NCBI RefSeq assembly: GCF_036248275.1
Contig: NZ_CP109181.1
Coordinates: 868,001 to 932,000 of the forward strand
Reading direction: 5' to 3'
Source of the DNA: Streptomyces sp. NBC_01716
GTDB taxonomy: Bacteria; Actinomycetota; Actinomycetes; Streptomycetales; Streptomycetaceae
Length of the DNA stretch: 64,000 nt
In this document: positions 8,451 to 16,918 of the stretch, piece by piece
How positions within the stretch are numbered: the first letter of the stretch is position 1
How the letters are laid out: each line of letters opens with the position of its first letter
Made by a program: the position numbers and the translations under genes
Notes under the pieces: model-generated
What the model was told of the DNA's origin: nothing
Seen by the model: the letters and a program-made list of their open reading frames with translations, nothing else
The model's database searches: none

Positions 8451-8829
8451 CGCCGGGCGCGAGGGCTTCGGCGGGTTCGTCGGTCACTCCGAGGCGGAGG
8501 TGTTCCACGTGGTAGAGGGCCTGGTCGAGGAGGCTCGCGACGTGGTTGTCGTGGAGGGCGTAGACGACGGAACGGCCCTGACGCGTGCCGGTGACCAGGC
8601 CGAGGTTGCGCAGCAGGCGCAGTTGGTGGGAGCAGGCCGACTGCTCCATGCCGACGGCCGCGGCCAACTCCGTCGCCGCGCAGGGCCCTTCGCGCAGGCG
8701 GGCCAGGATCAGCAGACGTGACGGGGTGGCCAGCGCCTGGAGGGTGGTCGCGACCTGCGGCGCGTTCTCCGCGGTCAGCCGGGTGCGCGGTGTCGCGTCG
8801 CTGTCCGGGGTGTTCGCTCCGTGGCCCAT
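8434..8829 (-). CDS. ArsR/SmtB-family metal-sensing repressor
   Basis: A 131-residue winged-helix repressor. The HTH is visible in TELAAAVGMEQSACSHQLRLLRNLGLV, followed by the wing GTRQGRSVVYAL. The alpha5 metal site is intact: Asp94-x-His96-x10-His107-x2-His110, matching the D-H-H-E/H set of SmtB and NmtR that binds zinc, cobalt or nickel, whereas the alpha3 Cys pair of arsenic or cadmium sensors is not evident. I chose the ATG at 8827-8829 behind GGATGGAG; an ATG at 8838 is possible. It is divergent from the P1B-4 ATPase and overlaps an SmtB-like operator, so metal-relieved repression of the pump is the clear inference. Confidence 0.9.
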   Translation of the reverse strand: MGHGANTPDSDATPRTRLTAENAPQVATTLQALATPSRLLILARLREGPCAATELAAAVGMEQSACSHQLRLLRNLGLVTGTRQGRSVVYALHDNHVASLLDQALYHVEHLRLGVTDEPAEALAPGVRYEP

Positions 8830-8855
8830 GGTCTCCATCCTACGGAAGGAACACA

Positions 8856-8869
8856 TGAATACCTGTTCA
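8856..8869. promoter_or_regulatory. SmtB/ArsR-type operator
   Basis: The sequence TGAATACCTGTTCA is an interrupted dyad; on the minus strand it reads TGAACAGGTATTCA, matching the SmtB/CzrA operator pattern TGAACA-N2-TATTCA. It lies between the divergent repressor and ATPase starts, 27 and 54 bases away, where binding could block both promoters. Confidence 0.75.
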
Positions 8870-8923
8870 AGCGTTCCTGTACGGTGAGGGCAAGACCTCC
8901 TCCTTTGAAGGACTCCTGCCGTC

Positions 8924-10981
8924 ATGGCCTCCACCCTGACCGAACCCGCACCGTCCCGCCCCGCCCATGCCACCGCCACCACCACCCGGCGGCGCACCCG
9001 CGTGCTGGCGCTGCCCGAGGCCCGCTGGGCGGCGGTCTCCCTGGGCCTGTTCCTGATCGCACTCCCGCTTGACCTGCTAGGCGCCCCGGCATGGACCTGG
9101 GGACCGCTGTTCGCCGCCACCTACCTCACCGGCGGCTGGGAGCCCGGCTGGGAGGGCCTGAAGGCGCTCAAGGACAAGACGCTGGACGTGGATCTGCTGA
9201 TGGTGGTCGCCGCGCTCGGTGCCGCCGCCATCGGGCAGGTCCTCGACGGCGCGCTGCTGATCGTCATCTTCGCCACCTCCGGCGCTCTGGAGGCGATCGC
9301 CACCGCGCGCACCGCCGACTCGGTGCGCGGACTGCTCGATCTCGCACCCGGCACCGCCACCCGGCTTCTGGCCGACGGCACCGAGGAGAGCGTGGCGGCC
9401 GAGGACCTGGCTGTCGGGGACACCATCGTGATCCGCCCCGGCGAGCGGATCGGGGCCGACGGGCGCGTACTCGACGGGGCGAGCGAGGTCGACCAGGCCA
9501 CCATCACGGGCGAACCTCTCCCTGTCGCCAAGGCGACCGGTGACGAGGTCTTCGCAGGCACCCTGAACGGCACCGGCGCGCTGCGGGTCGAGGTCGGGCA
9601 GGACGCCTCGGACTCGGTGATCGCCCGCATCGTGAAAATGGTGGAGGAAGCCTCCGAGACCAAGGCGCCCACGCAGTTGTTCATCGAGAAGGCCGAACAG
9701 CGGTACTCGATCGGCATGGTCGTCGCCACCTTGGCCGTGTTCCTGGTCCCCCTCGCCTTCGGCGCCGGACCGACCGACTCGCTGCTGCGGGCGATGACCT
9801 TCATGATCGTCGCGTCGCCGTGCGCCGTGGTGCTGGCCACCATGCCGCCGTTGCTCTCGACGATCGCCAACGCGGGCCGGCACGGTGTGCTGGTGAAGTC
9901 CGCCGTGGTCATGGAGCGGCTGGGCCAGGTCGACCTCGTCGCCTTGGACAAGACCGGGACACTGACCGAGGGCACCCCGCGTGTCACCGACATCCGGCCA
10001 CTGGACGGTTCCGGTCTGGACGAGGACGGCCTGCTCACGCTCGCGGCGGCGGCCGAGCACCCCAGCGAGCACCCGCTCGCGCGCGCGATCGTGGACGCCG
10101 CCCGTGACTGTGGTCTCGCGGTCCCCGCCACTGAGGAGTTCAGCTCCTCCCCCGGCGTCGGCGTCACGGCCACCGTGGGCGGCGACTCGATCGCCGTCGG
10201 GGCCCCTTCCCGGCTGCTGACCGGGCTCCGGAAGACGTCGTCAGCCGCCGCTCTGGCGGGTGAGCTGGAGGAGGACGGCCGTACCGCCGTACTGGTTCAG
10301 GTGAACGGTGCGACGGCCGGTGTGCTGGGTATCGCGGACCGGCTCCGGCCGGACGCCGCGGCCACCGTCGCCTCCCTGACGAAGCTCACCGGCGGCACCC
10401 CCGTGCTGGTCACCGGGGACAACCCGCGCGCCGCCGCGCGGCTGGCCGCCGAGGTGGGCATCACCGACGTACGGGCCGGGCTGCTGCCCCAGGACAAGGT
10501 CGCGGCCGTCCAGGAGCAGGAGAGGAACGGGCGCAGGGTCCTGGTGGTCGGCGACGGAGTCAACGACGCGCCCGCGCTGGCCGCCGCCCACACCGGTATC
10601 GCGATGGGCCGCGCGGGGTCCGATCTCGCGCTGGAGACCGCGGACGCGGTCGTCGTCCGTGACGAACTCGCCACCGTGCCCACGGTCGTCGCCCTCTCCC
10701 GCCGCGCCCACGCCCTCGTCGTGCAGAACCTCGTCATCGCGTCGGTGTTCATCACCGGCCTGGTGGTCTGGGACCTGGTGGGGCACCTGCCGCTGCCACT
10801 CGGTGTCCTCGGCCACGAAGGGTCAACCGTCATCGTGGGTCTCAACGGCCTTCGCCTGCTTCGCGAGTCCGCCTGGACGCGCGCGGCCGCGGATGGGGGC
10901 GCGCGCCCGCCATCGGGGGGCGGAACACCCCGGCAGGCGCCCCGCCACGTCCTCAACGACTCACCGCAGAAGTCGAGTTGA
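8924..10981 (+). CDS. P1B-4-type heavy-metal transporting ATPase
   Basis: A 685-residue membrane pump. It carries the actuator TGE loop (TITGEPLPV), SPC at 298-300 in the metal-binding helix in place of CPC, the phosphorylation motif DKTGTLTEG (Asp342), the HP pair in AEHPSEHPLA and the hinge GDGVNDAPAL. Near the C-terminus is HEGS (His631). SPC plus HEG(G/S)T, about six membrane helices and no N-terminal Cys-rich domain define the P1B-4 group (CoaT, CtpD), which exports cobalt, nickel, iron(II) or zinc rather than copper. The arsR-type gene is divergent with an operator between them. The C-terminal tail of about 30 residues is polar and unconserved. Confidence 0.93.
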   Translation: MASTLTEPAPSRPAHATATTTRRRTRVLALPEARWAAVSLGLFLIALPLDLLGAPAWTWGPLFAATYLTGGWEPGWEGLKALKDKTLDVDLLMVVAALGAAAIGQVLDGALLIVIFATSGALEAIATARTADSVRGLLDLAPGTATRLLADGTEESVAAEDLAVGDTIVIRPGERIGADGRVLDGASEVDQATITGEPLPVAKATGDEVFAGTLNGTGALRVEVGQDASDSVIARIVKMVEEASETKAPTQLFIEKAEQRYSIGMVVATLAVFLVPLAFGAGPTDSLLRAMTFMIVASPCAVVLATMPPLLSTIANAGRHGVLVKSAVVMERLGQVDLVALDKTGTLTEGTPRVTDIRPLDGSGLDEDGLLTLAAAAEHPSEHPLARAIVDAARDCGLAVPATEEFSSSPGVGVTATVGGDSIAVGAPSRLLTGLRKTSSAAALAGELEEDGRTAVLVQVNGATAGVLGIADRLRPDAAATVASLTKLTGGTPVLVTGDNPRAAARLAAEVGITDVRAGLLPQDKVAAVQEQERNGRRVLVVGDGVNDAPALAAAHTGIAMGRAGSDLALETADAVVVRDELATVPTVVALSRRAHALVVQNLVIASVFITGLVVWDLVGHLPLPLGVLGHEGSTVIVGLNGLRLLRESAWTRAAADGGARPPSGGGTPRQAPRHVLNDSPQKSS

Positions 10982-10994
10982 CCGTACGGTCGGG

Positions 10995-11735
10995 TCAGCT
11001 CGTGCCGGTGCCGCTACGGCGCCGGAACCACCAGGCAGCGCCGCCCACGCCCGCGACGACGATCACGACGACAGCCACGATCGCGAGGGTGTTGGTGTCC
11101 TCGTCCTCCGTGTCGGCCGCACCGGTCTCGGCGCTGTCCGTGGCCGTGTCCGCCGGCTCGGCCGGGCCGGACGGAGTCGGGGTGGCGGGCTCGGCGGACG
11201 GGCTGGGGCCGAGCGGCTTCGCGCCGGGTTCGGCGGGCGCGAGTTCGAGGATGGGCGCGAGGCTGCCGTGCCCGCCCCCGGCGGGCTCTTCGAGTTCGAT
11301 CCATCGGTCGACGCGGCCGTCGCTGTAGGTCTGGAGCGTCTTGAACGCCACCGAATCGGCATCCGGAAGCTGCCGTACGGTCACGGCGTACGCGACGTCC
11401 TCACCGGCGGGGACCGCCGGGCCGCCCACGCTGTAACCCCGCTCGGTGACGGCCAGCTTCCAGCCCTCCGGGCCGTCCTTGTACGTGATGTCGGCCGGCT
11501 CGATGCCCTTCGGCAGCACCACCTCCAGCTTGGCGATTCCGGCCTTGTCCGACTCCGTCTCGGCGCTGAAGTCCAAGGTGACGTTCTCGGCGAGTGCGCC
11601 GGCGCCCTTGGACTCGACTTCGACGTGTGCCGATGCCGGTACGGCGAGAGCGAACGAGACCGCCGAGGCCACGGCGGTGACAGCGGTAACGGCGGACAGG
11701 CGGCGGGCGGAGGACCGCCCGGTCATACGGGTCAC
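10995..11735 (-). CDS. YcnI-like copper-binding membrane-anchored protein (DUF1775)
   Basis: A 246-residue exported protein. The signal peptide ends at PASA, leaving His as the first mature residue (ASA-HVEVES); in YcnI that N-terminal His forms the mono-histidine copper brace. The DUF1775 cupredoxin-like domain covers roughly residues 40-165, followed by a Pro/Thr/Asp-rich spacer, one C-terminal membrane helix (about 212-232) and Arg residues. I chose the GTG behind GGGAG with 6-base spacing over an ATG 12 codons upstream. The preceding membrane-protein gene on the same strand ends 55 bases away, so they are likely one copper-handling operon. Confidence 0.88.
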   Translation of the reverse strand: MTRMTGRSSARRLSAVTAVTAVASAVSFALAVPASAHVEVESKGAGALAENVTLDFSAETESDKAGIAKLEVVLPKGIEPADITYKDGPEGWKLAVTERGYSVGGPAVPAGEDVAYAVTVRQLPDADSVAFKTLQTYSDGRVDRWIELEEPAGGGHGSLAPILELAPAEPGAKPLGPSPSAEPATPTPSGPAEPADTATDSAETGAADTEDEDTNTLAIVAVVVIVVAGVGGAAWWFRRRSGTGTS

Positions 11736-11790
11736 GGGTAACTCCCATGGTGGTGAAGGGTTTCGCGGCACGCGGAAGCAGGCCGCCAGG

Positions 11791-12462
11791 TCAGCAGACG
11801 AGAGCGGGCTCCGTCGGAGGACCTCGGCGCACCACCACGTACGCGAGCATCAGGAAGTCGTACGGAGGGGACTTCGCCCGCGCCGCGACGGGCAGCGGCG
11901 GACGGGGCGCCGGCAGGACCGTTCCCGCCGGGAGGAGCCGTACGACGAAGGAGCCGATGGCCTCACCGAGGCGTTCGCCGACGAACGAGCAGGCGGAGTC
12001 GGCACGTTGGAGACACCAGGCGACAAGGAGAGCCGCGGCGATGTGGGCCGCGGTCATCGTCACGCCGTGCCCGCCGGAGTGCCAGACGTTATGGACGTCG
12101 TGCGAACCGGCGTGGTCGCTCATCGTGTGCGGACTTCCGGCGGGCCGCCCAGGGGCACGTGAGAGCCAGAAGTGCAGGGCGAGTTGGGCCGCGCCGGTGG
12201 CCGCCATCACCGTGGGAAGCGACCTCGGCGTGCGAGAGAAGGGGAGCGTCACCAGGAGCAGCAGCCCGAAGACGACCCATGGGCTCCGACCGGGTAGAGG
12301 CTGCCCGGAGGCGAGATGGTGTCCCGTGACGGCGAGCACCGTACTCGCCACGCTGAACACCGCGCCGCGCACAGCGGCCACCGGCACGCCGCTCAGTGGA
12401 CCTGACCTGAATCGTCGCGCGGCGCGGGAACGTATCGTCCGGAGCATGGCGGCCACCAGCAT
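11791..12462 (-). CDS. multipass membrane protein with His-rich loop
   Basis: A 223-residue predicted membrane protein with about four hydrophobic segments. The loop between the third and fourth is strikingly His-rich (SDHAGSHDVHNVWHSGGHG, seven His within about 25 residues), which suggests metal binding. The C-terminal tail is basic and Pro-rich. No named family is certain; similar proteins commonly precede ycnI-type genes in actinomycetes, as far as I recall, and a copper-related role is inferred from that and the His loop. The start is uncertain: ATGs at 12462 and 12447 both lack a good ribosome binding site. Confidence 0.65.
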   Translation of the reverse strand: MLVAAMLRTIRSRAARRFRSGPLSGVPVAAVRGAVFSVASTVLAVTGHHLASGQPLPGRSPWVVFGLLLLVTLPFSRTPRSLPTVMAATGAAQLALHFWLSRAPGRPAGSPHTMSDHAGSHDVHNVWHSGGHGVTMTAAHIAAALLVAWCLQRADSACSFVGERLGEAIGSFVVRLLPAGTVLPAPRPPLPVAARAKSPPYDFLMLAYVVVRRGPPTEPALVC

Positions 12463-12518
12463 GACCTATCGGAGCGGCCCGCCCGGGAGAGATCCGGAAT
12501 GTTCCCGGCCGTCAGGCG

Positions 12519-12728
12519 TCAACCCTGCTCCCGCAACTCGGCGAGATACGCGGCCAACAGTGCTCCGGTGCGGGTCAGCCAGTCGCCCAGTACGGCGATC
12601 TCGTCGGGCGAGTAGTCGGCGAAGACGTCGGCGAGGCGGCCGTCGAGGGCGGCGGGCACCCGGGTATCGCCGGGCTCTGAGCCGACCGGGCCGCGTTCGT
12701 ACCGACGGTGTGGGCAACCGGCCGTTGC
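12519..12728 (-). pseudogene. C-terminal remnant, probably of a MarR-type regulator
   Basis: Reading from about 12728 to the stop at 12519-12521 gives an open stretch whose last part (LADVFADYSPDEIAVLGDWL, then about 20 more helical residues ending LAELREQG) closely resembles the dimerisation end of MarR-family regulators. There is no start codon or DNA-binding domain, and the frame stops upstream at the TAG inside the MITE's CTAG end. The fragment predates the element, because CTAG is duplicated on both sides. Base composition is ordinary for the region. The family assignment rests on a short stretch. Confidence 0.45.
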
Positions 12729-12915
12729 CTAGGGCGTGTTTTAGAAGTCCCGTCTGGCCCACGACGCCTGGCACGCGCGCTCGCTGCGTTGTCGGAGTCA
12801 TCCAAGTACGTCCGGTCCATCTACGGGGCTGATCCTCCGCCTTGCGATCGCACGCACCAGACGCCGTGGGCCCCGCCCGATGGGCGGACGACGCTACTTC
12901 TCAAACACGCCCTAG
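12729..12915. mobile_element. MITE-like element, copy 2 (inverted)
   Basis: A 187-bp element with CTAG at both ends and terminal repeats CTAGGGCGTGTTTTAGAAGT (left) and the same with one T-to-G change (right). Its interior is the reverse complement of copy 1 with a handful of substitutions and a 6-bp length difference near the middle. It has no coding capacity. Its right CTAG supplies the TAG stop of the ATP-grasp gene. It is strongly self-complementary, so its transcript could act as a terminator. Confidence 0.88.
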
Positions 12916-13736
12916 CCGCCGTTGGCGGCCCCGGCCTTCCGCAGTGCCAGAGCCGCGAGCGCCGACGGGGCGCCCAACTGGCCGCGGATTCCCGGGAAGG
13001 CGTTGATGTCCACGATCAACGGGGCTCCGCCGGCGTCGATGATGTCGACGCCGTACACGTCCAGTGCGAAGACGGACCCGACCGCACGGGCGAGTCCGAC
13101 CCAGCCGCCCGGCAGATCACCGAGGGCGAGCGGCAGCGTCGGCCCCCGGCCGTCGTCGTCCGCCAGCTCCGAGCGGCGGAGCGCGGCGAAGACGCGGTCG
13201 GCGATCACCCAGAGCTTCCGGTCCCAGCCGCTGTTCTCGGTGAAGGGCTGCACCACGACCGGCTCCTCCTCCCACGTGGCGCGGAGGGTACTCAGTTGGG
13301 CGCCGGTGTCGACGCGGGCGACGAGATCGTTCCGCCGACTGTGCCGGCTCTTCACGACCAGGGGGTGGGTGAGGTCAGCCCGGGTGGCGAGTTGGCGCAG
13401 CGTCGCCAGGGTCGTGGTCTTCGCGAACGGCAGGCCGGCTTCGTGCGCCAGCGCGGCCATCGCCGTACGGTCCTGGCACAGCTCGGTCGCGGCGGCCGAG
13501 TTCACCACGGTGGCGCCCCGCTCCTCCAAGGACCGGGCCAGGGCCAGCGCTTGCGGGGTTCTGGCCTTGAGCAGGTAGACGTCGGCGAGTGGGCCGGCCG
13601 ACTCGCGCCCGTAGGAGAAGAGTTGATCGCCCGCCGTCGGATCGACCGGCTCAACTCGGTGGTGGGACGCCAGAAGCGCCGTCATGCCCGCCAGGAGGGG
13701 ATGGTCGGGGCGGGGGGTGATCAGGCCGATCCTCAT
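12912..13736 (-). CDS. ATP-grasp ligase, second of a pair
   Basis: A 274-residue protein with the three-part RimK-like ATP-grasp layout: N-terminal Rossmann-like domain (MRIGLITPRP), ATP-binding lysine segment HPLVVKSRHSRRN and C-terminal metal site DVYGVDIIDAGGAPLIVDINAFPG (Asp and Asn Mg ligands). ATP-grasp ligases join a carboxylate to an amine or thiol through an acylphosphate, for example glutamylation of proteins or macrocyclisation of peptides. Its ATG overlaps the stop of the preceding ATP-grasp gene (ATGA). The TAG stop comes from the end of MITE copy 2. Substrate unknown. Confidence 0.8.
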   Translation of the reverse strand: MRIGLITPRPDHPLLAGMTALLASHHRVEPVDPTAGDQLFSYGRESAGPLADVYLLKARTPQALALARSLEERGATVVNSAAATELCQDRTAMAALAHEAGLPFAKTTTLATLRQLATRADLTHPLVVKSRHSRRNDLVARVDTGAQLSTLRATWEEEPVVVQPFTENSGWDRKLWVIADRVFAALRRSELADDDGRGPTLPLALGDLPGGWVGLARAVGSVFALDVYGVDIIDAGGAPLIVDINAFPGIRGQLGAPSALAALALRKAGAANGG

Positions 13737-14602
13737 CCGGCCTCACCGGCCCTGGCCCCGGAACACGCCGCCTGCCGCTGCACCACCGTGCCGCCCGTAC
13801 GGGCCAGATCGAGTATCGCCCGTGCCACTCGCGCCCTCGCGTCCGGTACCTGACGGAAGCTCGGAAAGTCGTTCACGTCGACGATCACCGGCCCGTCCGG
13901 CCCCAGCAGTATGTCCACGCCGTACAGATCGAGCCCGTGGACGGCGCCGGCCGCGGCCACGACAGCGGCGACTTCGGCGGTCAGCGGCACACGCCGCTCG
14001 AAAGCGGTCTGTCCGGGATGCAGAGGCGAGGACCGCTGGGCCGCGTACAGTTCGCCCGCGACGCTGTAGACCTTGAGATCCACGCCGGAGTTGGGCACGT
14101 ACGGCTGGGCGATCAGCATCCCATCCGCCGCCAGCTCCTCCTTCATCCCGGCCAGCAGTCCCGGCGACGCGACCAGCCGCACTCCTCTGCCGGAGCTCCC
14201 GTCGGCAGGCTTCACGACGAGGGGGAAGTCGGCGTCCGGTATCTCCGCCAGTAACTCCGGGCGGGCCGCCGCGTACGTCTTCGGCACCGGCAGACCTCCG
14301 CTCCGCCCGATCGCAGCCGCCAGCGCCTTGTCCCGTACGCCCCGGACCGATCGCGCGTCGTTGACCGTCGTCAGGCCGACGGCAGCGGCGGCCTCCAGCA
14401 GGGTCAGCCCGGGACCGCCGGACACCGTCTTGAGCACCCAGGCGTCGTGACTGCCCGCCCGTACGGCGTCCGACACCCGTATCAGCGAACTGCCGGGCCG
14501 CAGCACGTCCACATGGTGCCCCCACTCCCTGAGCTGGGCGATCACCTCAACCGGCATACCGTCGTAGCGGTACTGCTCCTCCACCAAAAAGCAGAGCTTC
14601 AT
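13733..14602 (-). CDS. ATP-grasp ligase, first of a pair
   Basis: A 289-residue RimK-like ATP-grasp protein. Visible elements are the N-terminal MKLCFLVEEQYRYDGMP, the nucleotide-binding FPLVVKPADGSSGRGV (Lys plus Gly-rich loop), and the metal motif LYGVDILLGPDGPVIVDVNDFPS. I chose the ATG at 14600-14602 with GGAAGG just upstream; the 17 extra upstream codons are not conserved. It is coupled to a second, divergent-in-sequence ATP-grasp gene. Such tandem pairs act in graspetide or peptide-tailoring pathways, but no precursor-like short gene is visible nearby, so the substrate may be a metabolite or a separately encoded protein. Confidence 0.8.
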   Translation of the reverse strand: MKLCFLVEEQYRYDGMPVEVIAQLREWGHHVDVLRPGSSLIRVSDAVRAGSHDAWVLKTVSGGPGLTLLEAAAAVGLTTVNDARSVRGVRDKALAAAIGRSGGLPVPKTYAAARPELLAEIPDADFPLVVKPADGSSGRGVRLVASPGLLAGMKEELAADGMLIAQPYVPNSGVDLKVYSVAGELYAAQRSSPLHPGQTAFERRVPLTAEVAAVVAAAGAVHGLDLYGVDILLGPDGPVIVDVNDFPSFRQVPDARARVARAILDLARTGGTVVQRQAACSGARAGEAG

Positions 14603-14825
14603 CGACCTTCCCCGCCCGGTGACCACCGGATAGCCGCGAGCGCCGCTGCGCACGCTCCCACAGCGAAGATCGCACAGCGGCCGATGCCGACCGCCGGGCG
14701 GGGGCCGGGAGGTGTCGGGGCGTGGTACGCCGCGGTCCGACCCGAGCCTGCCAGGTATCGCCGTCAGCCACGCATACTGCCCTGAAGGGCGAGGATGATG
14801 AGCCGACTGGACTCGGGGGGAGCGG

Positions 14826-16667
14826 ATGCGGCCGCAGGACGTGCTCGAACAGCGTTACGAACTCGGGAAGTTGCTGGGGAGTGGCGGGTTTGGACAGGTT
14901 TGGCAGGCTTTCGATACCAGGGTGAAACGACAGGTAGCGGTCAAGATCGGCTATCCGCAGTCGGCCGAAGAAGTGCGACGTTTCGCGCTTGAGGCCCAGC
15001 TCGCGGGCAACCTCACGCACCCGCACATCGCAGCCTTGTACGACTACGGTGAGGCCCTGCACGAGGGGCGAGCTCTCATCTATCTGGTGATGGAACTGGT
15101 CTCGGGTGAGACTCTTGCCAAAGTCCTCAGCCGCGGCGTTCCGCCGCTCGCGTCCTGTCTTTCCTGGGCGAAGGACATCTGTGAAGCGCTGGGCGCCGCA
15201 CACGACATGGGCGTGGTGCATCGGGACATCAAGCCGGCCAACGTGATCATCATGGATCGCGGAGGAGGCACGGCGAAGGTCCTCGACTTCGGTATCGCCA
15301 AGTACCAGGCGGACACCGGCATCACCGCTGATGGACAGGTCATCGGCTCCTGGTTGTACATGGCGCCGGAACGATGGGACAGCGGCGCCGCGGTCGACGG
15401 ACGGGCCGACCTGTACGCCCTGGGGTGTGTCCTGATGGAGATGCTGACGGGACAACTCCCCTTCGCCGGACGGGGGCCCCACGAACTGTTCGCCCAGCAT
15501 GTCGCCGGCACACCGCCCCGCCCCAGTTCGTTGCGCCCGGGGCTGCCCGAGGCGGCGGACCGGTTGGTCATGGACCTGCTGGCCAAGGATCCCGCTCAGC
15601 GGCCGGCAAGCGCCCAGCGGGTGGCTGACCGTCTGGCGGACATCGTCCGGCAGAGCCGGTATCCGGCCTTCGACCACACGACACCCGCCCACGACGACCC
15701 GAGCTCGCCCCCGGGTTACACCCCGACGCTCCAGCAGACCGAGGACGATGACGTACACGAACCGGGCGACCCTGTGCGCGTGGCCCTGGAGCGACGGCTC
15801 GACCGGGTCCTGGCCCACTACGCCACCAGTGACGAGGCAGAGTTCGTACGGATGCTCGATCTACTGATCCACGACCTTGGTGAGGCACTCGGAGCGGATG
15901 ATCCTCTGTCCGTCGAGGCGGGCTATCAGCGCGCGATGTACTCCTGGCAGTCGGCACACGACCAGGGCGGTCTGGAGAACATGCTGCCGCGGCTGATCCG
16001 GGCGCTGGGCCCCAAGCATCGCCGCACCATTGATGTCCGGGCCGTCCTGACCGGAAACACCGCGGCTCGCGGGCATGTCGACGGCAGGCGCTACATCCCC
16101 GAACTCAGAGAGATCATCGCGCAGGCCACCCGAGTACTGGGCGCCCGCGATCCCATCACTCTGACCGCCCGGCTCGACCTCGTCGAAGCCCTGGACCGCG
16201 AATACGACGCGCACGGTCGGCCCTTGCCGAGGAACGGACCGCGCGACGACGAGCAGGCGGCCCGCCGCCGTGGCCTGCTGGAGCCACTTCTGCCCGACCT
16301 CGAGCAAGGGCTGGGCGACGACGACTCTCGCGTCGTCGAGGTGAGGCTGCGGCTGGCCCTTGACACCTACCAGGTCGGCGACTACCGCGCGGCTCTTCCC
16401 TTGTACGAACAGCTGTTACCCACCAGTCCCGCAGCCCTGGCGAAAAGCGACGTACGCCTGCGGATCCAGCACGCACACTGTGTGTGCGAAGCCGGAGAGC
16501 CCGAGCGCGCGTTGTCCCTGCTGGAAACACTGCTCAACACGCTGAGAAACAGACCTGGCAACGAGTACCAGCGGCAGGCGGCGACAGCACTCGCCCTGCG
16601 CACAGCGCTCAAGAAGCAGATCCGGCAGAACCGACGGGCCGGCAACCGCACCTGGTTTCGCCTGTGA
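14826..16667 (+). CDS. serine/threonine protein kinase with TPR-like C-terminal half
   Basis: A 613-residue cytoplasmic kinase. The Hanks-type domain (about 8-275) is complete: GSGGFG loop, Lys40 in VAVK, HRDIKPANV (His132-Arg-Asp134), DFG at 154 and the APE equivalent MAPERW. It lacks a transmembrane helix and sensor domain; instead the C-terminal half (about 310-600) is helical with TPR-like repeats such as YQVGDYRAALPLYEQLL and CEAGEPERALSLLETLL, likely for partner binding. GGGGGAG precedes the ATG. It is transcribed away from the ATP-grasp pair. Targets are unknown. Confidence 0.92.
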   Translation: MRPQDVLEQRYELGKLLGSGGFGQVWQAFDTRVKRQVAVKIGYPQSAEEVRRFALEAQLAGNLTHPHIAALYDYGEALHEGRALIYLVMELVSGETLAKVLSRGVPPLASCLSWAKDICEALGAAHDMGVVHRDIKPANVIIMDRGGGTAKVLDFGIAKYQADTGITADGQVIGSWLYMAPERWDSGAAVDGRADLYALGCVLMEMLTGQLPFAGRGPHELFAQHVAGTPPRPSSLRPGLPEAADRLVMDLLAKDPAQRPASAQRVADRLADIVRQSRYPAFDHTTPAHDDPSSPPGYTPTLQQTEDDDVHEPGDPVRVALERRLDRVLAHYATSDEAEFVRMLDLLIHDLGEALGADDPLSVEAGYQRAMYSWQSAHDQGGLENMLPRLIRALGPKHRRTIDVRAVLTGNTAARGHVDGRRYIPELREIIAQATRVLGARDPITLTARLDLVEALDREYDAHGRPLPRNGPRDDEQAARRRGLLEPLLPDLEQGLGDDDSRVVEVRLRLALDTYQVGDYRAALPLYEQLLPTSPAALAKSDVRLRIQHAHCVCEAGEPERALSLLETLLNTLRNRPGNEYQRQAATALALRTALKKQIRQNRRAGNRTWFRL

Positions 16668-16888
16668 GCTTGTCCACCTTCCCAGAAGATCCGGCTGCCG
16701 CTGTCCACGCGCGGGCACGATGATCGGACCGTCGTTGACGGCAACCGTTCGACGTGGCAGCCGAGTTGGCCGGCGAAAGCGGACGTGGAGGGGTGGCAGA
16801 TGAAACGGGTACGGGGGTTCGGCGTGGCGGTGGCCGCGGGGGCGGCTCCGCATCGGCAAGTGGCCTGATCCACAGGACACGGCATGCG

Positions 16889-16916
16889 GGCCTCACACCC
16901 CCGCAGGATGTGAGCC
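16889..16916 (-). terminator. hairpin after the SRPBCC operon
   Basis: GGCCTCACA pairs with TGTGAGCC with one bulged C; the hairpin begins three bases beyond the SRPBCC stop codon. It probably ends the three-gene operon that begins at 19370. No T-run follows. Confidence 0.45.
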
Positions 16917-16918
16917 TC

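Noticed and set aside
12575..12820. 81-codon minus-strand frame running from MITE copy 2 into the regulator remnant
   Set aside because: It is out of frame with the MarR-like sequence and begins inside the mobile element.
14547..15818. Open frame of 423 codons on the minus strand upstream of the ATP-grasp gene
   Set aside because: Antisense to the kinase domain; ordinary high-GC shadow.
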